Shown: positions 1 through 8,450, numbered from the stretch's first letter. The stretch is 64,000 nucleotides of DNA from Solibacillus merdavium (GCF_014836935.1 NZ_JACSPW010000007.1:1-64000); one strand, 5' to 3'. Numbers and translations are program-made. The notes: generated by a model not told the origin, from the sequence alone.

Positions 1-180
1 ATATACATTTCGAAAAAAATTTTTTGGCACTCAAAAATGGCGTGAGCCATTGATATATCAACATTTATAGAGGGAGGATTTAAAATCGACTCTGAATTCT
101 TATTAAAACTGTTAAGTGATTTCAACAAATTTTCTTCGGTTGCAAATCTTGGTGTAGATATTGAATTTTATAAAAAATAA
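1..180 (+). pseudogene. possible 3' remnant of an interrupted gene
   Basis: The frame ending at the TAA of 178-180 can be read back to a TGA at 43-45. It has no convincing start, and upstream of the TGA the same frame remains open to the window edge. The C-terminal part (IDSEFLLKLLSDF, then GVDIEFYKK) is reminiscent of the end of DUF4279-type proteins, but that likeness is from memory and weak. Either the gene is broken by the stop or these are fragments of something beginning left of the window. Confidence 0.25.
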
Positions 181-208
181 AAAGTTTTAAAATAAATACA
201 AACTTCAA

Positions 209-250
209 CAATCGGGCGCTTTCCTTGAATAAGGAGAGGGTCCTTTTTCG
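209..250 (+). terminator. CAATCGGGCGC-type terminator repeat, copy 1
   Basis: CAATCGGGCGCTTTCCTTG is followed by an AAGGAGAGGGTCC arm and a T-run, giving a hairpin with a U-tail. It is the first of several copies of the same element in the window (see 734, 4569, 8451, 9439, 9523). Confidence 0.55.
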
Positions 251-337
251 CCTTTTCCTTTAAAGGGCAATATAATTGAACACCACCTAGTTATCTAGGT
301 TACAATTTAGAAGATATTGTTAAAAAGTATTCTTAAA

Positions 338-366
338 TTGACGGGTAAATATATTGGAATTAAAAT
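338..366 (+). promoter_or_regulatory. SigA-type promoter for the lipoprotein gene at 394
   Basis: TTGACG at 338-343 and TAAAAT at 361-366 are separated by exactly 17 bases. Transcription would begin near 373, about 20 bases before the ATG, which leaves room only for the GGGGGA ribosome binding site. Assignment is by consensus only. Confidence 0.5.
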
Positions 367-393
367 GAGAAATTTAAATATTGGGGGAATACA

Positions 394-708
394 ATGAAAA
401 AAGCTTCAATTTTAATGATTACAGTCGTTTTATTAGTTCTCGCATCTTGTGGAGGACCTTTCATATCAACTACTTCGATGTTGATTGTTATTGAAAAGGG
501 GCGTTCAAGTGACTATAAAGAGTATTGGGTTAAAGCATACGATCCGAATAATCAAACTAAAGAAGAAGCATTTAAGATTGTAGTTCAAGAAGAAATGGTA
601 TGGAACTTAATTGAGGAAGATAAAGAGTATTTTTCTTTGTATTCAAAAGAAGGAGATAAATCCTGGGTTTTAGAACAAATTGAGCATATAGAAGATCAAA
701 AAGATTAA
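394..708 (+). CDS. small lipoprotein of unknown function
   Basis: This 104-residue protein starts MKKASILMITVVLLVLASCGG, a signal peptide of basic n-region and hydrophobic core ending in a lipobox (LASC). It should therefore be diacylated at Cys19 and anchored on the outer face of the membrane. The mature part is charged and rich in Glu and Lys, with no recognisable domain. The start follows a TTGGGGGA ribosome binding site and a promoter at 338-366. A terminator-like repeat follows at 734, so it is probably monocistronic. The function is unknown. Confidence 0.75.
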   Translation: MKKASILMITVVLLVLASCGGPFISTTSMLIVIEKGRSSDYKEYWVKAYDPNNQTKEEAFKIVVQEEMVWNLIEEDKEYFSLYSKEGDKSWVLEQIEHIEDQKD

Positions 709-733
709 ATTATTTAAGACTACTTTTATTCAA

Positions 734-773
734 CAATCGGGCGCTTTCCTTGAAGAAGGAAAGTCCTTTTTTG
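734..773 (+). terminator. CAATCGGGCGC-type terminator repeat, copy 2
   Basis: CAATCGGGCGCTTTCCTTG pairs through a short loop with AAGGAAAG and ends in a TTTTTT run, closing the lipoprotein gene at 394-708. It is nearly identical to copy 1 at 209-250, so the repeat flanks this gene on both sides. Confidence 0.7.
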
Positions 774-785
774 CGACGCACTTAA

Positions 786-823
786 ACATGAAGTATGGAA
801 TTCTTCTTTTCCACACTTCATGT
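786..823. terminator. intergenic hairpin at the convergent gene ends
   Basis: ACATGAAGTATGGAA at 786-800 pairs with TTCCACACTTCATGT at 809-823 with one mismatch. It lies just past the stop of the minus-strand gene ending at 827. The T-run is weak, so it may be a bidirectional terminator or an mRNA-stabilising hairpin. Confidence 0.4.
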
Positions 824-826
824 CAA

Positions 827-1540
827 TTATTGAATCCTATCCAAATCATAATACATGATAAACTCTAATGTCGTATCCGCTTTCCCTGTCCAATAACTTT
901 CTGTGCCATTTGTCTCGAAATCTTCTAAATTATATTCGGCCGCAATTAAATAATTCGGATTGTAATTGAAAAATGAGAACATAGAATTATTTGTTACGCC
1001 AGCGGACTTATCAAGCTCAGCCATTAGTTTAGACCATTGTTCTGGCACTTTTGTAATGCCGTATTCCGACAATGTTATTTCCTCCGTTAATAGTACCTGT
1101 GGCGTAAAGAAATGATTATCCCCAGATGAAAGGAAGTTACGCTCACGGTAAAATAGTAACGTCATCGTTGCGTCTTCAGCGGAGCTTCGATTCCACACGA
1201 TAAAACTTGATGATAAATCTTTTTCATCTAATTGCCAGCGCATTTTTTGATGGGTTGTTAAATTAACTAATTTCCACTTTGCCTTATCCCATTTCCAAAA
1301 CGACATCGCTTTCGTTCCGTCATAATTTACAAACGGCACGAAGTAATGGTGTTCATCTAATTGGAGCACATCTTGTATTTCTTTTACGTTAAGGGAACTT
1401 GTGTAGCTATTCATTTCCTCGATCATTGCTGCTTCAGACAAAAATGACGTTGGCTGTTTAAAGTTTAGCCATAAAAGAATGCCTGCTATAGCGACCACTA
1501 TGACTACAACGATTCCAATGATAAATTTATTTTTCCCCAT
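827..1540 (-). CDS. membrane-anchored protein of unknown function
   Basis: 237 residues with one N-terminal membrane segment (about residues 5-24, IIGIVVVIVVAIAGILLWL) and a large hydrophilic, aromatic-rich domain presumed outside the cell. No family is recognised. AGGAGGTGACGGCAA precedes the ATG, and this binding site lies inside the last codons of the upstream gene, with which it overlaps by 14 bases. Translational coupling and a shared role with that membrane protein are therefore likely. Confidence 0.7.
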   Translation of the reverse strand: MGKNKFIIGIVVVIVVAIAGILLWLNFKQPTSFLSEAAMIEEMNSYTSSLNVKEIQDVLQLDEHHYFVPFVNYDGTKAMSFWKWDKAKWKLVNLTTHQKMRWQLDEKDLSSSFIVWNRSSAEDATMTLLFYRERNFLSSGDNHFFTPQVLLTEEITLSEYGITKVPEQWSKLMAELDKSAGVTNNSMFSFFNYNPNYLIAAEYNLEDFETNGTESYWTGKADTTLEFIMYYDLDRIQ

Positions 1541-2234
1541 TTGCCGTCACCTCCTGTAAAATCGATTCATCGAGGCGGTAATACAAATGTTTAGTCGGTG
1601 ATGCGATCAGCAGGCCCTTTCCATCCTTCTCCACATAAATCGTTGCCTTCGCCTGACTACCCCATTTCGGCGCTATATTTGCTAAAATGTAGGGGAATCG
1701 TTCAACCTCAACTCGGTCATCACCAACACTTTCGTAGTACCAATCCGTATTCACAGGTTGCTCTTTTGCAGCTTTTACTTGCTCGAGGATAGATGCACGA
1801 ACAGCTATATTGTCATTTGCTGACGGATGAATGCTCAAAATTTCTATGTTTTCCGAATGAGCTATATACGTATGGATATCATTTTTATCATAAAGAAAAG
1901 AATAGAATGGCATAATTAATAACGTACCTACTAAAAATAAATAATTCGAAAAAAATCCAAACCATGCAAATTTTAAATATGTATTAAAATTAGGCCGCTT
2001 TGAAAAAAATAAATAGATGGCTATCACACCTAATGGAATAAGCGCGAAGTGAATTGCCTGTTGCTCAATTGGATAATTTAACGAAAATGCAAATTTACCG
2101 ACAAAATATACAATGACTGCTTTCCAAATAATCGGCTTTATTTCTTGCTTTTTATATAACTTAAAACCGATGACAAAAATTAGCAGCCAGCAAAAGCTGT
2201 AAACGACTGCTTCTACGAAATTCATACCCACCAA
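1527..2234 (-). CDS. multi-spanning membrane protein of unknown function
   Basis: 235 residues. The first ~125 contain four or so hydrophobic spans (about 8-24, 36-52, 60-78, 90-112); the C-terminal half is soluble and mixed alpha/beta. No family is recognised. The chosen start is TTG at 2232-2234, which follows an AAAGGGGG binding site; an internal ATG three codons later is an alternative. The TTG directly abuts the stop of a 12-codon leader ORF. The gene overlaps the downstream membrane-anchored protein, so the pair is one operon. Confidence 0.7.
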   Translation of the reverse strand: MVGMNFVEAVVYSFCWLLIFVIGFKLYKKQEIKPIIWKAVIVYFVGKFAFSLNYPIEQQAIHFALIPLGVIAIYLFFSKRPNFNTYLKFAWFGFFSNYLFLVGTLLIMPFYSFLYDKNDIHTYIAHSENIEILSIHPSANDNIAVRASILEQVKAAKEQPVNTDWYYESVGDDRVEVERFPYILANIAPKWGSQAKATIYVEKDGKGLLIASPTKHLYYRLDESILQEVTANGEK

Positions 2235-2273
2235 TTACGCCCCCTTTAAGAATAATATGAGTCTTTTTTTCAT
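2235..2273 (-). CDS. 12-residue leader-type ORF
   Basis: ATG at 2273 is preceded by TTAGGAGGCAATGTAA, the best ribosome binding site of the neighbourhood, and encodes MKKRLILFLKGA before TAA. The stop codon is immediately followed by the TTG start of the membrane protein. It could be a leader peptide coupling translation, or the true N-terminus of the membrane protein separated from it by a frameshift. No codon bias argues for attenuation. Confidence 0.35.
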   Translation of the reverse strand: MKKRLILFLKGA

Positions 2274-2306
2274 TTACATTGCCTCCTAATATTTCCATGC
2301 AATATT

Positions 2307-2804
2307 TTAACGAGTCTCAGTTGTTAATTGTTCAAGTGTTTTCCATACAACGATTTTTTCAACTTCTTGTCCGTCACTATCGAATGTAATTTTTAATCTG
2401 CGCGAATTATCTACTTTTATATCACCCAATGAAAATTTAATCACAATTTTTCCTTCGCCATTAATTTCTAAACCATTTATGTCTTTTAATTCTCTGTCAT
2501 AAGATTCGTCACGTAAACCAGTTTTCCTTGATGGTTCTGCTCCGAAAATCTCATACTTTATGCCATCTTCTTCGTATGTAGTAAGAGGGTCGGGATAATC
2601 TTTAACGAACTCAATCGATTTTAGTGTTATAGGTGATTCACCTGTCCATTTAATGGGCGCTACCATATAAAAAGTTTCTTTTTTCCAATCAGCACCAAAT
2701 TGCCCTAATAAAAATTCACCGTCAACCTCTTTGACCTGTTCCCTACACCCAGCAAGTGAAGCTAAACAAAACAAAATAAATAAATTGAATAATATTCTTT
2801 TCAT
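2307..2804 (-). CDS. lipoprotein of unknown function
   Basis: The start is placed at ATG 2804 because GAGGTG lies four bases upstream and the protein then opens with a signal peptide, MKRILFNLFILFCLASLAGC, whose lipobox is LAGC. Longer in-frame versions to 2852 lack a binding site. The 165-residue product has a predicted beta-rich ectodomain with no family I recognise. It lies upstream of the leader ORF and membrane genes on the same strand, but over 30 bases and a separate binding site intervene. Confidence 0.7.
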   Translation of the reverse strand: MKRILFNLFILFCLASLAGCREQVKEVDGEFLLGQFGADWKKETFYMVAPIKWTGESPITLKSIEFVKDYPDPLTTYEEDGIKYEIFGAEPSRKTGLRDESYDRELKDINGLEINGEGKIVIKFSLGDIKVDNSRRLKITFDSDGQEVEKIVVWKTLEQLTTETR

Positions 2805-3104
2805 AAAACACCTCTTCAAAATTTTACCATAAATCGTACTTTGCGAACGCATAGATTTAATGCTCCTAGTTATTTCGCAATCGGGCGCATTTCTTTAATT
2901 ATGAATACGTCCATTTTCATTTGAAATAACAAGTTACTAAACGACACTTTGCTAACTTTTTTGTTCAACTAATACAGCATGTAGTTAAGAAAGAAGGACT
3001 TAATGGAAAAATATAGAAGTATTTAAGAAACGGAAGACTATTGTTTTAGACTATAAATGTATGTGTAAAGATTGCGTTCTTTATGCTAACAAAAGGAGTT
3101 ATTC

Positions 3105-3749
3105 ATGAAAGCTGTAGTGTTTGATTTTGATGGAACATTGGCGAATACTTTACCAATTTGTTTTTATGCTTTTCAAACGGTATTTAAAGAATTTGATAAA
3201 AGGGAACTTACTACAAATGAAATTAAAGAAATGTTTGGTCCTTCTGAAATAGGCATTATTATGAATAATTGTTCAAGTCCAAATAAGGAAGATGCAATTG
3301 AATATTTCTACAAAAAATATTCGGAAGTACATAAAAGTTTGGTATTAGACAATACTGAAATCCTAGACTTATTGAAGTCGTTAAAAGATGCAGAAATAAA
3401 ATTAGGTATTTTTACAGGAAAGGCAAAAAGAAGTTTAGATATCTCTCTAAAAGCATTAGGGATGGAAGGTTTGTTTGATGTCATTATAACTGGTGATGAT
3501 GTTATAAAACCGAAACCTGATCCAGAGGGTTTACTGAAAGCCTTGTCTCTTTTAAAAGTTGAGAATTCTGAGGCGATTTATATTGGAGATAGTGATGCGG
3601 ATATTATTGCTGGTGCACAAGCTAACGTCTATACAATCGGTGTTCAGTGGTTACCTGAATACCAAACGTCTGAATTTAGTGTACAACCCGACTTAATTAT
3701 AAAAAGTATAAAGGAATTCAAAAGCTCCTTTAAAGTAGGTGCTTTATGA
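3105..3749 (+). CDS. HAD-superfamily phosphatase (phosphoglycolate phosphatase-like)
   Basis: 214 residues of the haloacid dehalogenase fold. Motif I is DFDGTLANT (residues 7-15, nucleophile Asp7 and acid Asp9), motif II is the Thr in GIFTGK, motif III a Lys in KPKPDP, and motif IV is IGDSDADIIAG. The alpha-helical cap between motifs I and II makes it a subclass I, PGP/pyrophosphatase-like enzyme; the substrate cannot be read from sequence. AGGAGTTATTC precedes the ATG. It overlaps the next NUDIX gene by four bases, so the two are co-translated, as in a small metabolite-cleaning pair. Confidence 0.85.
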   Translation: MKAVVFDFDGTLANTLPICFYAFQTVFKEFDKRELTTNEIKEMFGPSEIGIIMNNCSSPNKEDAIEYFYKKYSEVHKSLVLDNTEILDLLKSLKDAEIKLGIFTGKAKRSLDISLKALGMEGLFDVIITGDDVIKPKPDPEGLLKALSLLKVENSEAIYIGDSDADIIAGAQANVYTIGVQWLPEYQTSEFSVQPDLIIKSIKEFKSSFKVGAL

Positions 3750-4363
3750 GTCATCAATGGTTGGAATGGGCAAAAAGAATTCAAGCATTATCTCAGGCTG
3801 GATTAACATTTTCTAAAGACAGCTATGATATCGAGCGTTATGAGGAATTACGTAAGATTAGTGTAGAGATTATGTCCGAATACACTGAACTTGAAATGAA
3901 AAAAATTAAGAATTTATTTGCAAATGAAACGGGTTACCTAACTCCCAAAGTTGATGTTCGTGGTGTTGTTTTTAGAAACGAGCAGATTTTAATGGTAAAA
4001 GAAAATATTGATGATAAATGGGCATTGCCGGGTGGGTTTTGTGATATCGGATTATCCGCTTCAGAAAACGTCGTAAAGGAAATTAAAGAAGAATCGGGCT
4101 ATGATGTTCTCCCAATTAGATTACTTGCCTTAATGGATAATAATAAACACCCACATCCTCCAGAACCATATCATTACTATAAGATATTTATATTATGCGA
4201 GATCATTGGAGGAGAAGCTGCTGTAGGTATTGAAACGAAAGACATTCGATTTTTTTCTGAATACAATTTACCACAGCTTTCTACTAATAGAAATACCGAG
4301 TCTCAAATTAAAACACTCTTTGAATTTGCGCGGACGCCTACAAAGGAAACGCTATTTGATTAA
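3746..4363 (+). CDS. NUDIX hydrolase with NUDIX_N domain
   Basis: 205 residues: an N-terminal helical domain (1-60, typical of the NUDIX_N family seen in Bacillus YjhB) followed by a NUDIX fold. The NUDIX box spans GGFCDIGLSASENVVKEIKE and continues ESGY, matching Gx5Ex7(R/K)EUxEExGU with Lys replacing the usual Arg. Relatives hydrolyse ADP-ribose or nucleoside diphosphate derivatives; the substrate here is undetermined. It overlaps the HAD phosphatase by four bases (ATGA), so both are probably expressed together. Confidence 0.85.
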   Translation: MSHQWLEWAKRIQALSQAGLTFSKDSYDIERYEELRKISVEIMSEYTELEMKKIKNLFANETGYLTPKVDVRGVVFRNEQILMVKENIDDKWALPGGFCDIGLSASENVVKEIKEESGYDVLPIRLLALMDNNKHPHPPEPYHYYKIFILCEIIGGEAAVGIETKDIRFFSEYNLPQLSTNRNTESQIKTLFEFARTPTKETLFD

Positions 4364-4454
4364 AACTCTAGTCGTCATAAACGTATTAAAGTAAAAAGAT
4401 AAAAAATGAAGAATGAAAAAGATATATCGTTATGTACCTTAAGGGGGAAGTAAT

Positions 4455-4550
4455 ATGAAAAAGTCTTTACTGATTTTTTTAGTAGTAATATTAGGGTTAA
4501 TTATTTTAAGTGGTCTAATGGCTATTGCATTGTTTTTTAAATTCAGTTAA
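4455..4550 (+). CDS. 31-residue single-span membrane peptide
   Basis: A strong AAGGGGGAAG binding site sits five bases before the ATG. The product starts MKKSLLIFLVVILGLIILSG and is almost entirely one hydrophobic helix with a basic N-terminus and a short FFKFS tail. No family is recognised. It is too short for usual gene callers, but the binding site and composition support it. A terminator-like repeat follows at 4569. Confidence 0.5.
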   Translation: MKKSLLIFLVVILGLIILSGLMAIALFFKFS

Positions 4551-4568
4551 CTAGCTAATAAGACATAA

Positions 4569-4600
4569 CAATCGAGCGCTGTTTATTGAATAAACCATAA
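4569..4600 (+). repeat. CAATCGGGCGC-type repeat, diverged copy
   Basis: CAATCGAGCGCTGTTTATTG followed by AATAAAC keeps the head and hairpin geometry of copies at 209 and 734 but has a diverged stem and no good T-run. Confidence 0.45.
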
Positions 4601-4672
4601 ATTTTATTTCAAATAATGAAGGCTTCAGAAGTATTTGAAATTATTAGGGGGTGTAGGCACTAAAACAAAGGG

Positions 4673-4858
4673 GTGCAAGTCAATAGTAAAAAAAATAACG
4701 CAGTTGGGTATAGTGATGCGTCTTTTGGGGTAGGTGTAATAGCAATAATCTTAGCTCTCAATGCAATTCTTATGTTTGTCATAGGAGTTATTTTAAATAT
4801 TTACACATTCATTATAAAGAAACGAAAAGCAAGAGAAAGCCATATGTTAGAAAGATAA
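4673..4858 (+). CDS. small membrane protein of unknown function
   Basis: 61 residues with a polar N-terminus, a long hydrophobic stretch (about 17-49, probably one long or two short spans) and a very basic tail (IIKKRKARESHMLER), which should stay in the cytoplasm. The GTG start at 4673 is poorly placed relative to the AAAGG just before it, so the true start may differ. A hairpin and T-run follow at about 4870-4920. No family is recognised. Confidence 0.45.
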   Translation: MQVNSKKNNAVGYSDASFGVGVIAIILALNAILMFVIGVILNIYTFIIKKRKARESHMLER

Positions 4859-5072
4859 AAATTCACCCAAAAAGGTATCGGATTACAGATTTCCAACTGT
4901 GTTCGATGCTTTTTTATTTTTAAGCAAATACATACGGATTCAATGTCAAGAGATTATTGGAAAAGATATGTATTGATGTGTTAATATTTGGAATAATGCA
5001 AATCTCACGAAATAAGGAAGAAGAGTACTTTTCCAGTTTCATAATGAATTGAAAATGTTAGGGGGAGTTAAT

Positions 5073-6104
5073 GTGTTAATGAAGCCACAAAAATTGCAGC
5101 GGGGAGATCGGGTTGCTACAGTAAGTCCTTCTTGGGGTGGGGCAGGTGAACCAGCACTTAAATGGCGATATGAACAAGGTGTAAAGCGGTTGGAGGAAGT
5201 TTTTGAACTAGAGGTTATCCCAATGCCGAATAGTTTGAAAGGTGGAGAATATCTTTATGAAAATCCACAAGCACGAGCTGAAGATTTAATGACGGCATTT
5301 AAGGATGAACGTATCAAGGGAATCATTGCAAATATTGGTGGAGACGATAGTATTCGCTTACTCCCTTATATTGATTTTGATGTTATACGTAACAACCCCA
5401 AAATATTGATGGGTTATTCCGATGTGACCATTTCTCATTTATTTTGTCACAAAGCAGGTATTTCTTCATTTTATGGTCCAGCAATTTTAACTGATTTTGC
5501 AGAAAATGTGGAGATGGACCCTTATACAATTGAGATGATAAATCGAACGCTATTTTCAAATGAGATTATTGGTAATATTCAACCGGCTAATGAATGGACG
5601 AGCGAGCGTTTGGAATGGGCAGAAGAGAATAAAAATCTTCGCAGGAAAATGCAGAAAAATTCAGGTTATGAAGTACTTCAAGGATCAAGCGTAGCACAAG
5701 GACATTTGATAGGTGGTAGTATTGAAGCTTTAGAGTTTGCTAAAGGAACCGAGATCTGGCCAGCAAAAGAATATTGGGAAAATAGCATCCTTTTCTTTGA
5801 AACATCTGAAGAATACCCTGATCCACATCTTATTAAGTATTGGTTGCGAAATTATGCTGCACAAGGCATTCTACAAAAAACGAATGGTATCATTTTTGGT
5901 AAGCCACAGGATGAGAAATATTATGATGAATATAAAGAGGTAATTCAAATAGTAATGAAGGAATTAGATTTGGAAGACTTACCGATTCTTTATAACTTGA
6001 ATTTTGGTCATACAGAACCTAAATTTATTTTACCTTATGGCGTAAAGGCAGAAATTAACTGCGAGAAAGGGACGTTCAAAATTCTAGAAAGTGGAGTGAA
6101 ATGA
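5073..6104 (+). CDS. S66 family peptidase (LD-carboxypeptidase / MccF-like)
   Basis: About 343 residues of the serine peptidase S66 family, which includes cytoplasmic LD-carboxypeptidases that trim murein tetrapeptides and MccF proteins that detoxify microcin C. The nucleophile Ser is in the GYSDVT turn, the Glu in FFETSEEYPDP and the His in NFGHTEP, completing a Ser-Glu-His triad. No signal peptide is seen. The start is put at GTG 5073 because AGGGGGAG lies five bases upstream; ATG 5079 is also possible. The long insertion around residues 175-200 is more like the MccF branch than LdcA. It appears monocistronic, with a terminator at 6185. Confidence 0.85.
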   Translation: MLMKPQKLQRGDRVATVSPSWGGAGEPALKWRYEQGVKRLEEVFELEVIPMPNSLKGGEYLYENPQARAEDLMTAFKDERIKGIIANIGGDDSIRLLPYIDFDVIRNNPKILMGYSDVTISHLFCHKAGISSFYGPAILTDFAENVEMDPYTIEMINRTLFSNEIIGNIQPANEWTSERLEWAEENKNLRRKMQKNSGYEVLQGSSVAQGHLIGGSIEALEFAKGTEIWPAKEYWENSILFFETSEEYPDPHLIKYWLRNYAAQGILQKTNGIIFGKPQDEKYYDEYKEVIQIVMKELDLEDLPILYNLNFGHTEPKFILPYGVKAEINCEKGTFKILESGVK

Positions 6105-6184
6105 AGGTAAATAGCTTTTCTAGAAACGGGAACCTTATGAAAGTTTCTTTTAAGTGTGTTTTAATGAAGGCAAAGTCTAAATAA

Positions 6185-6224
6185 AAAGGAGGTGCCGGAT
6201 TGAAATTGAGGCATCTCCTTTTTC
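6185..6224. terminator. bidirectional rho-independent terminator
   Basis: AAAGGAGGTGCC at 6185-6196 pairs over 12 bases with GGCATCTCCTTT at 6210-6221, followed by T on the plus strand and preceded by A on the minus-strand side. It lies between the convergent S66 and phospholipase D-like genes. Confidence 0.85.
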
Positions 6225-6227
6225 CTA

Positions 6228-7691
6228 TTAATAAGTAGTTACTTTGGCTATTTTTTGTGCCGTGTAAATCCAGCGCTGCCACCAGGAGAGGTTATCCTGA
6301 AATTCTTCCACATCAAGCGTGTAGAGGGCATCTTCATTTTTCCAAAGCCGTTCAAAATATTGTTCCATATTCAAGACGAGCGCGCTATCATTTGGAGCGA
6401 GGATGCGGACGTTATTTTCCAGATTGTAATCATCTAATGTTCGTTCCGTATAGTTGGAAGAACCGCTTGAAATGATTGTTTGTTCCGCTGTTTGAATCCA
6501 GATGGCTTTTGTATGGTATTGGCCGACTACGGTATTGTACCAACGAATGTTGATCTGTTCCTCTGTATCCTCAAGCAGTTCGTTCACAACCGGCCGATTT
6601 GGCAGACCGGACTTTTCCTGGCCGAATGAGTTTTCATTTGGGTCTAGAATCATATTCACCTGCACGCCTCGGTTTACCGCATCGGTTAAGGCATTGACAA
6701 TGTCGCGCTGGGCAATGAAGAACATGCCAATCCAAATTTTATCTCCTGCTTTTGTCGCCGCTAAATCTTCGAGTAAGGCATCTAAAATCTTCTTCTCGGT
6801 CAAATATTGCACAGCATACTGGCCTTCACCTTGCTGAGGAATATCAGCTCTCGGCAATTTCGGACCATCCGACATAAGCGACACCGCTTCTTCTGACTTC
6901 AGAATATCGTTTATGATGGGCCCAGTTACTTTCAAAGCAAGATTTCCGTGGAAACCACTTGCATCATGTGGGTTTGATGATGTAATAATCGCTTCCTTTT
7001 CCGAAATGGCTGCTTTACGGTGGTTGGCTTTCACATTGAGCAGTTCCAAATAGGAAGATACAGTCATTTTTGGTGCTTTGCTCGACATGGCATTGGCAAT
7101 CCATCCTTTGCCGTCGTTGTCGAACCATTGAAAAAATAATCGGTATAAGCCTGAATAAATCGGTGTGGAATCCCGAAGCGGCTCTAAATTGGTGTAAACA
7201 ATTTCTACCCCGGCTTCACGCATCTTCTTGAACCACGGGGTTTCATAGGAGCCATAGCCTTTATTTAGCGGATCGGTGATGAAAATAACCGGCATATCGG
7301 GATTGTTTTTCTTTTTCTCGGTAAGCTTGTCAGAGAGGAGATTCGCGATTGGGGGGAAATCTTCTTTTTCATCGAAATACCCATCCATCAAAAAGAAATC
7401 GACTACCACAAACTGTTCGGCTTCATCAATCAATGTATAAACTTCATCGAATATATGATTCTCATGTTTCCGATTGGTCCCTTCTTTGTCTTGTGCATAA
7501 GTTAAATCCGTCAGCATTTCAATATTGTCAGTTCTATGCAAGTCTCCTTCATAGGAAATACCTTCCGGCAACGGTTTATATGTATGCCATAACATCTCAC
7601 CTATATATAGCAAAATCAAAAGAAGTAAAAGAGCGCTTAGAACTTTATATTTGCGACTCCGGCTGTTCCATTTCTTCAGAACTTTTTTCAT
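6228..7691 (-). CDS. membrane-anchored phospholipase D-like protein
   Basis: 487 residues: an N-terminal membrane anchor (about 16-34), then two phospholipase D/cardiolipin-synthase-type domains. The first HKD-like motif is NHRKAAISE, the second YHTKAIWIQ, each followed by a conserved SS-N segment (TSSNPHD and SSGSSNYTER). In both motifs the canonical Asp of HxKx4D is replaced (Glu and Gln), so catalytic competence is uncertain although the His and Lys remain. It likely acts at the membrane on phospholipid or phosphodiester substrates. TTGGAGGAATTTCA precedes the ATG. Monocistronic. Confidence 0.8.
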   Translation of the reverse strand: MKKVLKKWNSRSRKYKVLSALLLLLILLYIGEMLWHTYKPLPEGISYEGDLHRTDNIEMLTDLTYAQDKEGTNRKHENHIFDEVYTLIDEAEQFVVVDFFLMDGYFDEKEDFPPIANLLSDKLTEKKKNNPDMPVIFITDPLNKGYGSYETPWFKKMREAGVEIVYTNLEPLRDSTPIYSGLYRLFFQWFDNDGKGWIANAMSSKAPKMTVSSYLELLNVKANHRKAAISEKEAIITSSNPHDASGFHGNLALKVTGPIINDILKSEEAVSLMSDGPKLPRADIPQQGEGQYAVQYLTEKKILDALLEDLAATKAGDKIWIGMFFIAQRDIVNALTDAVNRGVQVNMILDPNENSFGQEKSGLPNRPVVNELLEDTEEQINIRWYNTVVGQYHTKAIWIQTAEQTIISSGSSNYTERTLDDYNLENNVRILAPNDSALVLNMEQYFERLWKNEDALYTLDVEEFQDNLSWWQRWIYTAQKIAKVTTY

Positions 7692-7856
7692 TGAAATTCC
7701 TCCAATACTCTTGTACTTTTAGTTCCCGTGGAAAAGCAAAGTTAAACAGCGGTAGCTTGCGTGGTGGATAGGGCCATTTAACTTTGTGAAACCTTAAAAG
7801 TAAAATGGAAATGTCTGTAGCACCTCATTGTTAATGCTTGTTTGAATAGCCGAAAA

Positions 7857-7882
7857 GTTTAGATGAAAAAAATATCGGGCAT
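7857..7882 (+). promoter_or_regulatory. SigB-like promoter for ytxH-type gene
   Basis: GTTTAG at 7857-7862 and GGGCAT at 7877-7882 are 14 bases apart, each one base off the general-stress SigB consensus GTTTAA-N12-14-GGGTAT. Transcription would start about 40 bases before the ATG at 7927. A second site of the same make-up is upstream of the GlsB-type gene (12506-12531). Confidence 0.55.
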
Positions 7883-7926
7883 TAAGTAGTAAGAGAACAA
7901 AATCAAAACATAAAGGAGCATAAATT

Positions 7927-8397
7927 ATGACACAAACTTCTTATAATGATGTATCGACAACCACGGAAAACGAAAATAATGGGAAGCTTTTAAGAGGCAT
8001 GATGATAGGGGCGGTTATTGGTGGTGCGCTTACAATGCTTGACTCAAACACAAGAAACAAAGTAACTGCCACAACAAAAAATATGAAAGATTCGACAATG
8101 GATATGTACAGCCATGTCAAAAACAATCCATCAGAAGTGAAGGAGGACTTGCAAGAGCGTTTGAAATCCGCTTCTTCTGTTCTCAAAGAAGCAATAAGAG
8201 ATGCACAAAATCTTTATGAAAAAGTAAACGAGAACATTATTCTCCCAGTTAGTACAGTAAAGGAAGAGTCAAGTGAAATTCTCTCTCATGCCAAAGAAGC
8301 CAAGACTGACTTAAAGGTAATCGGAGGGAAAGTAAAAGAAGCCGGCGAAGAAGTGATGGATAATAATAATGGGAAAAACCAAGGTGCTAAATATTAG
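7927..8397 (+). CDS. YtxH domain general stress protein
   Basis: 156 residues. The hallmark YtxH segment is near residues 21-45: a short membrane helix (GMMIGAVIGGALTMLD) followed by a basic N-TRNK patch, then a long amphipathic, coiled-coil-like helical region rich in K, E and S. In Bacillus the family is induced by general stress and may shield membrane or nucleoid; its molecular role is not settled. AAAGGAGCATAAATT precedes the ATG. The SigB-like promoter upstream fits stress induction. Confidence 0.8.
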   Translation: MTQTSYNDVSTTTENENNGKLLRGMMIGAVIGGALTMLDSNTRNKVTATTKNMKDSTMDMYSHVKNNPSEVKEDLQERLKSASSVLKEAIRDAQNLYEKVNENIILPVSTVKEESSEILSHAKEAKTDLKVIGGKVKEAGEEVMDNNNGKNQGAKY

Positions 8398-8450
8398 GAA
8401 GCTTCCATCCCTAATATACAGCTTTCAATTCCTACGAAATAAATAATCTT

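Noticed and set aside
7349-7771. Plus-strand frame opposite the phospholipase D-like gene
   Set aside because: It is antisense to a well-supported gene, without ribosome binding site or recognisable motif.
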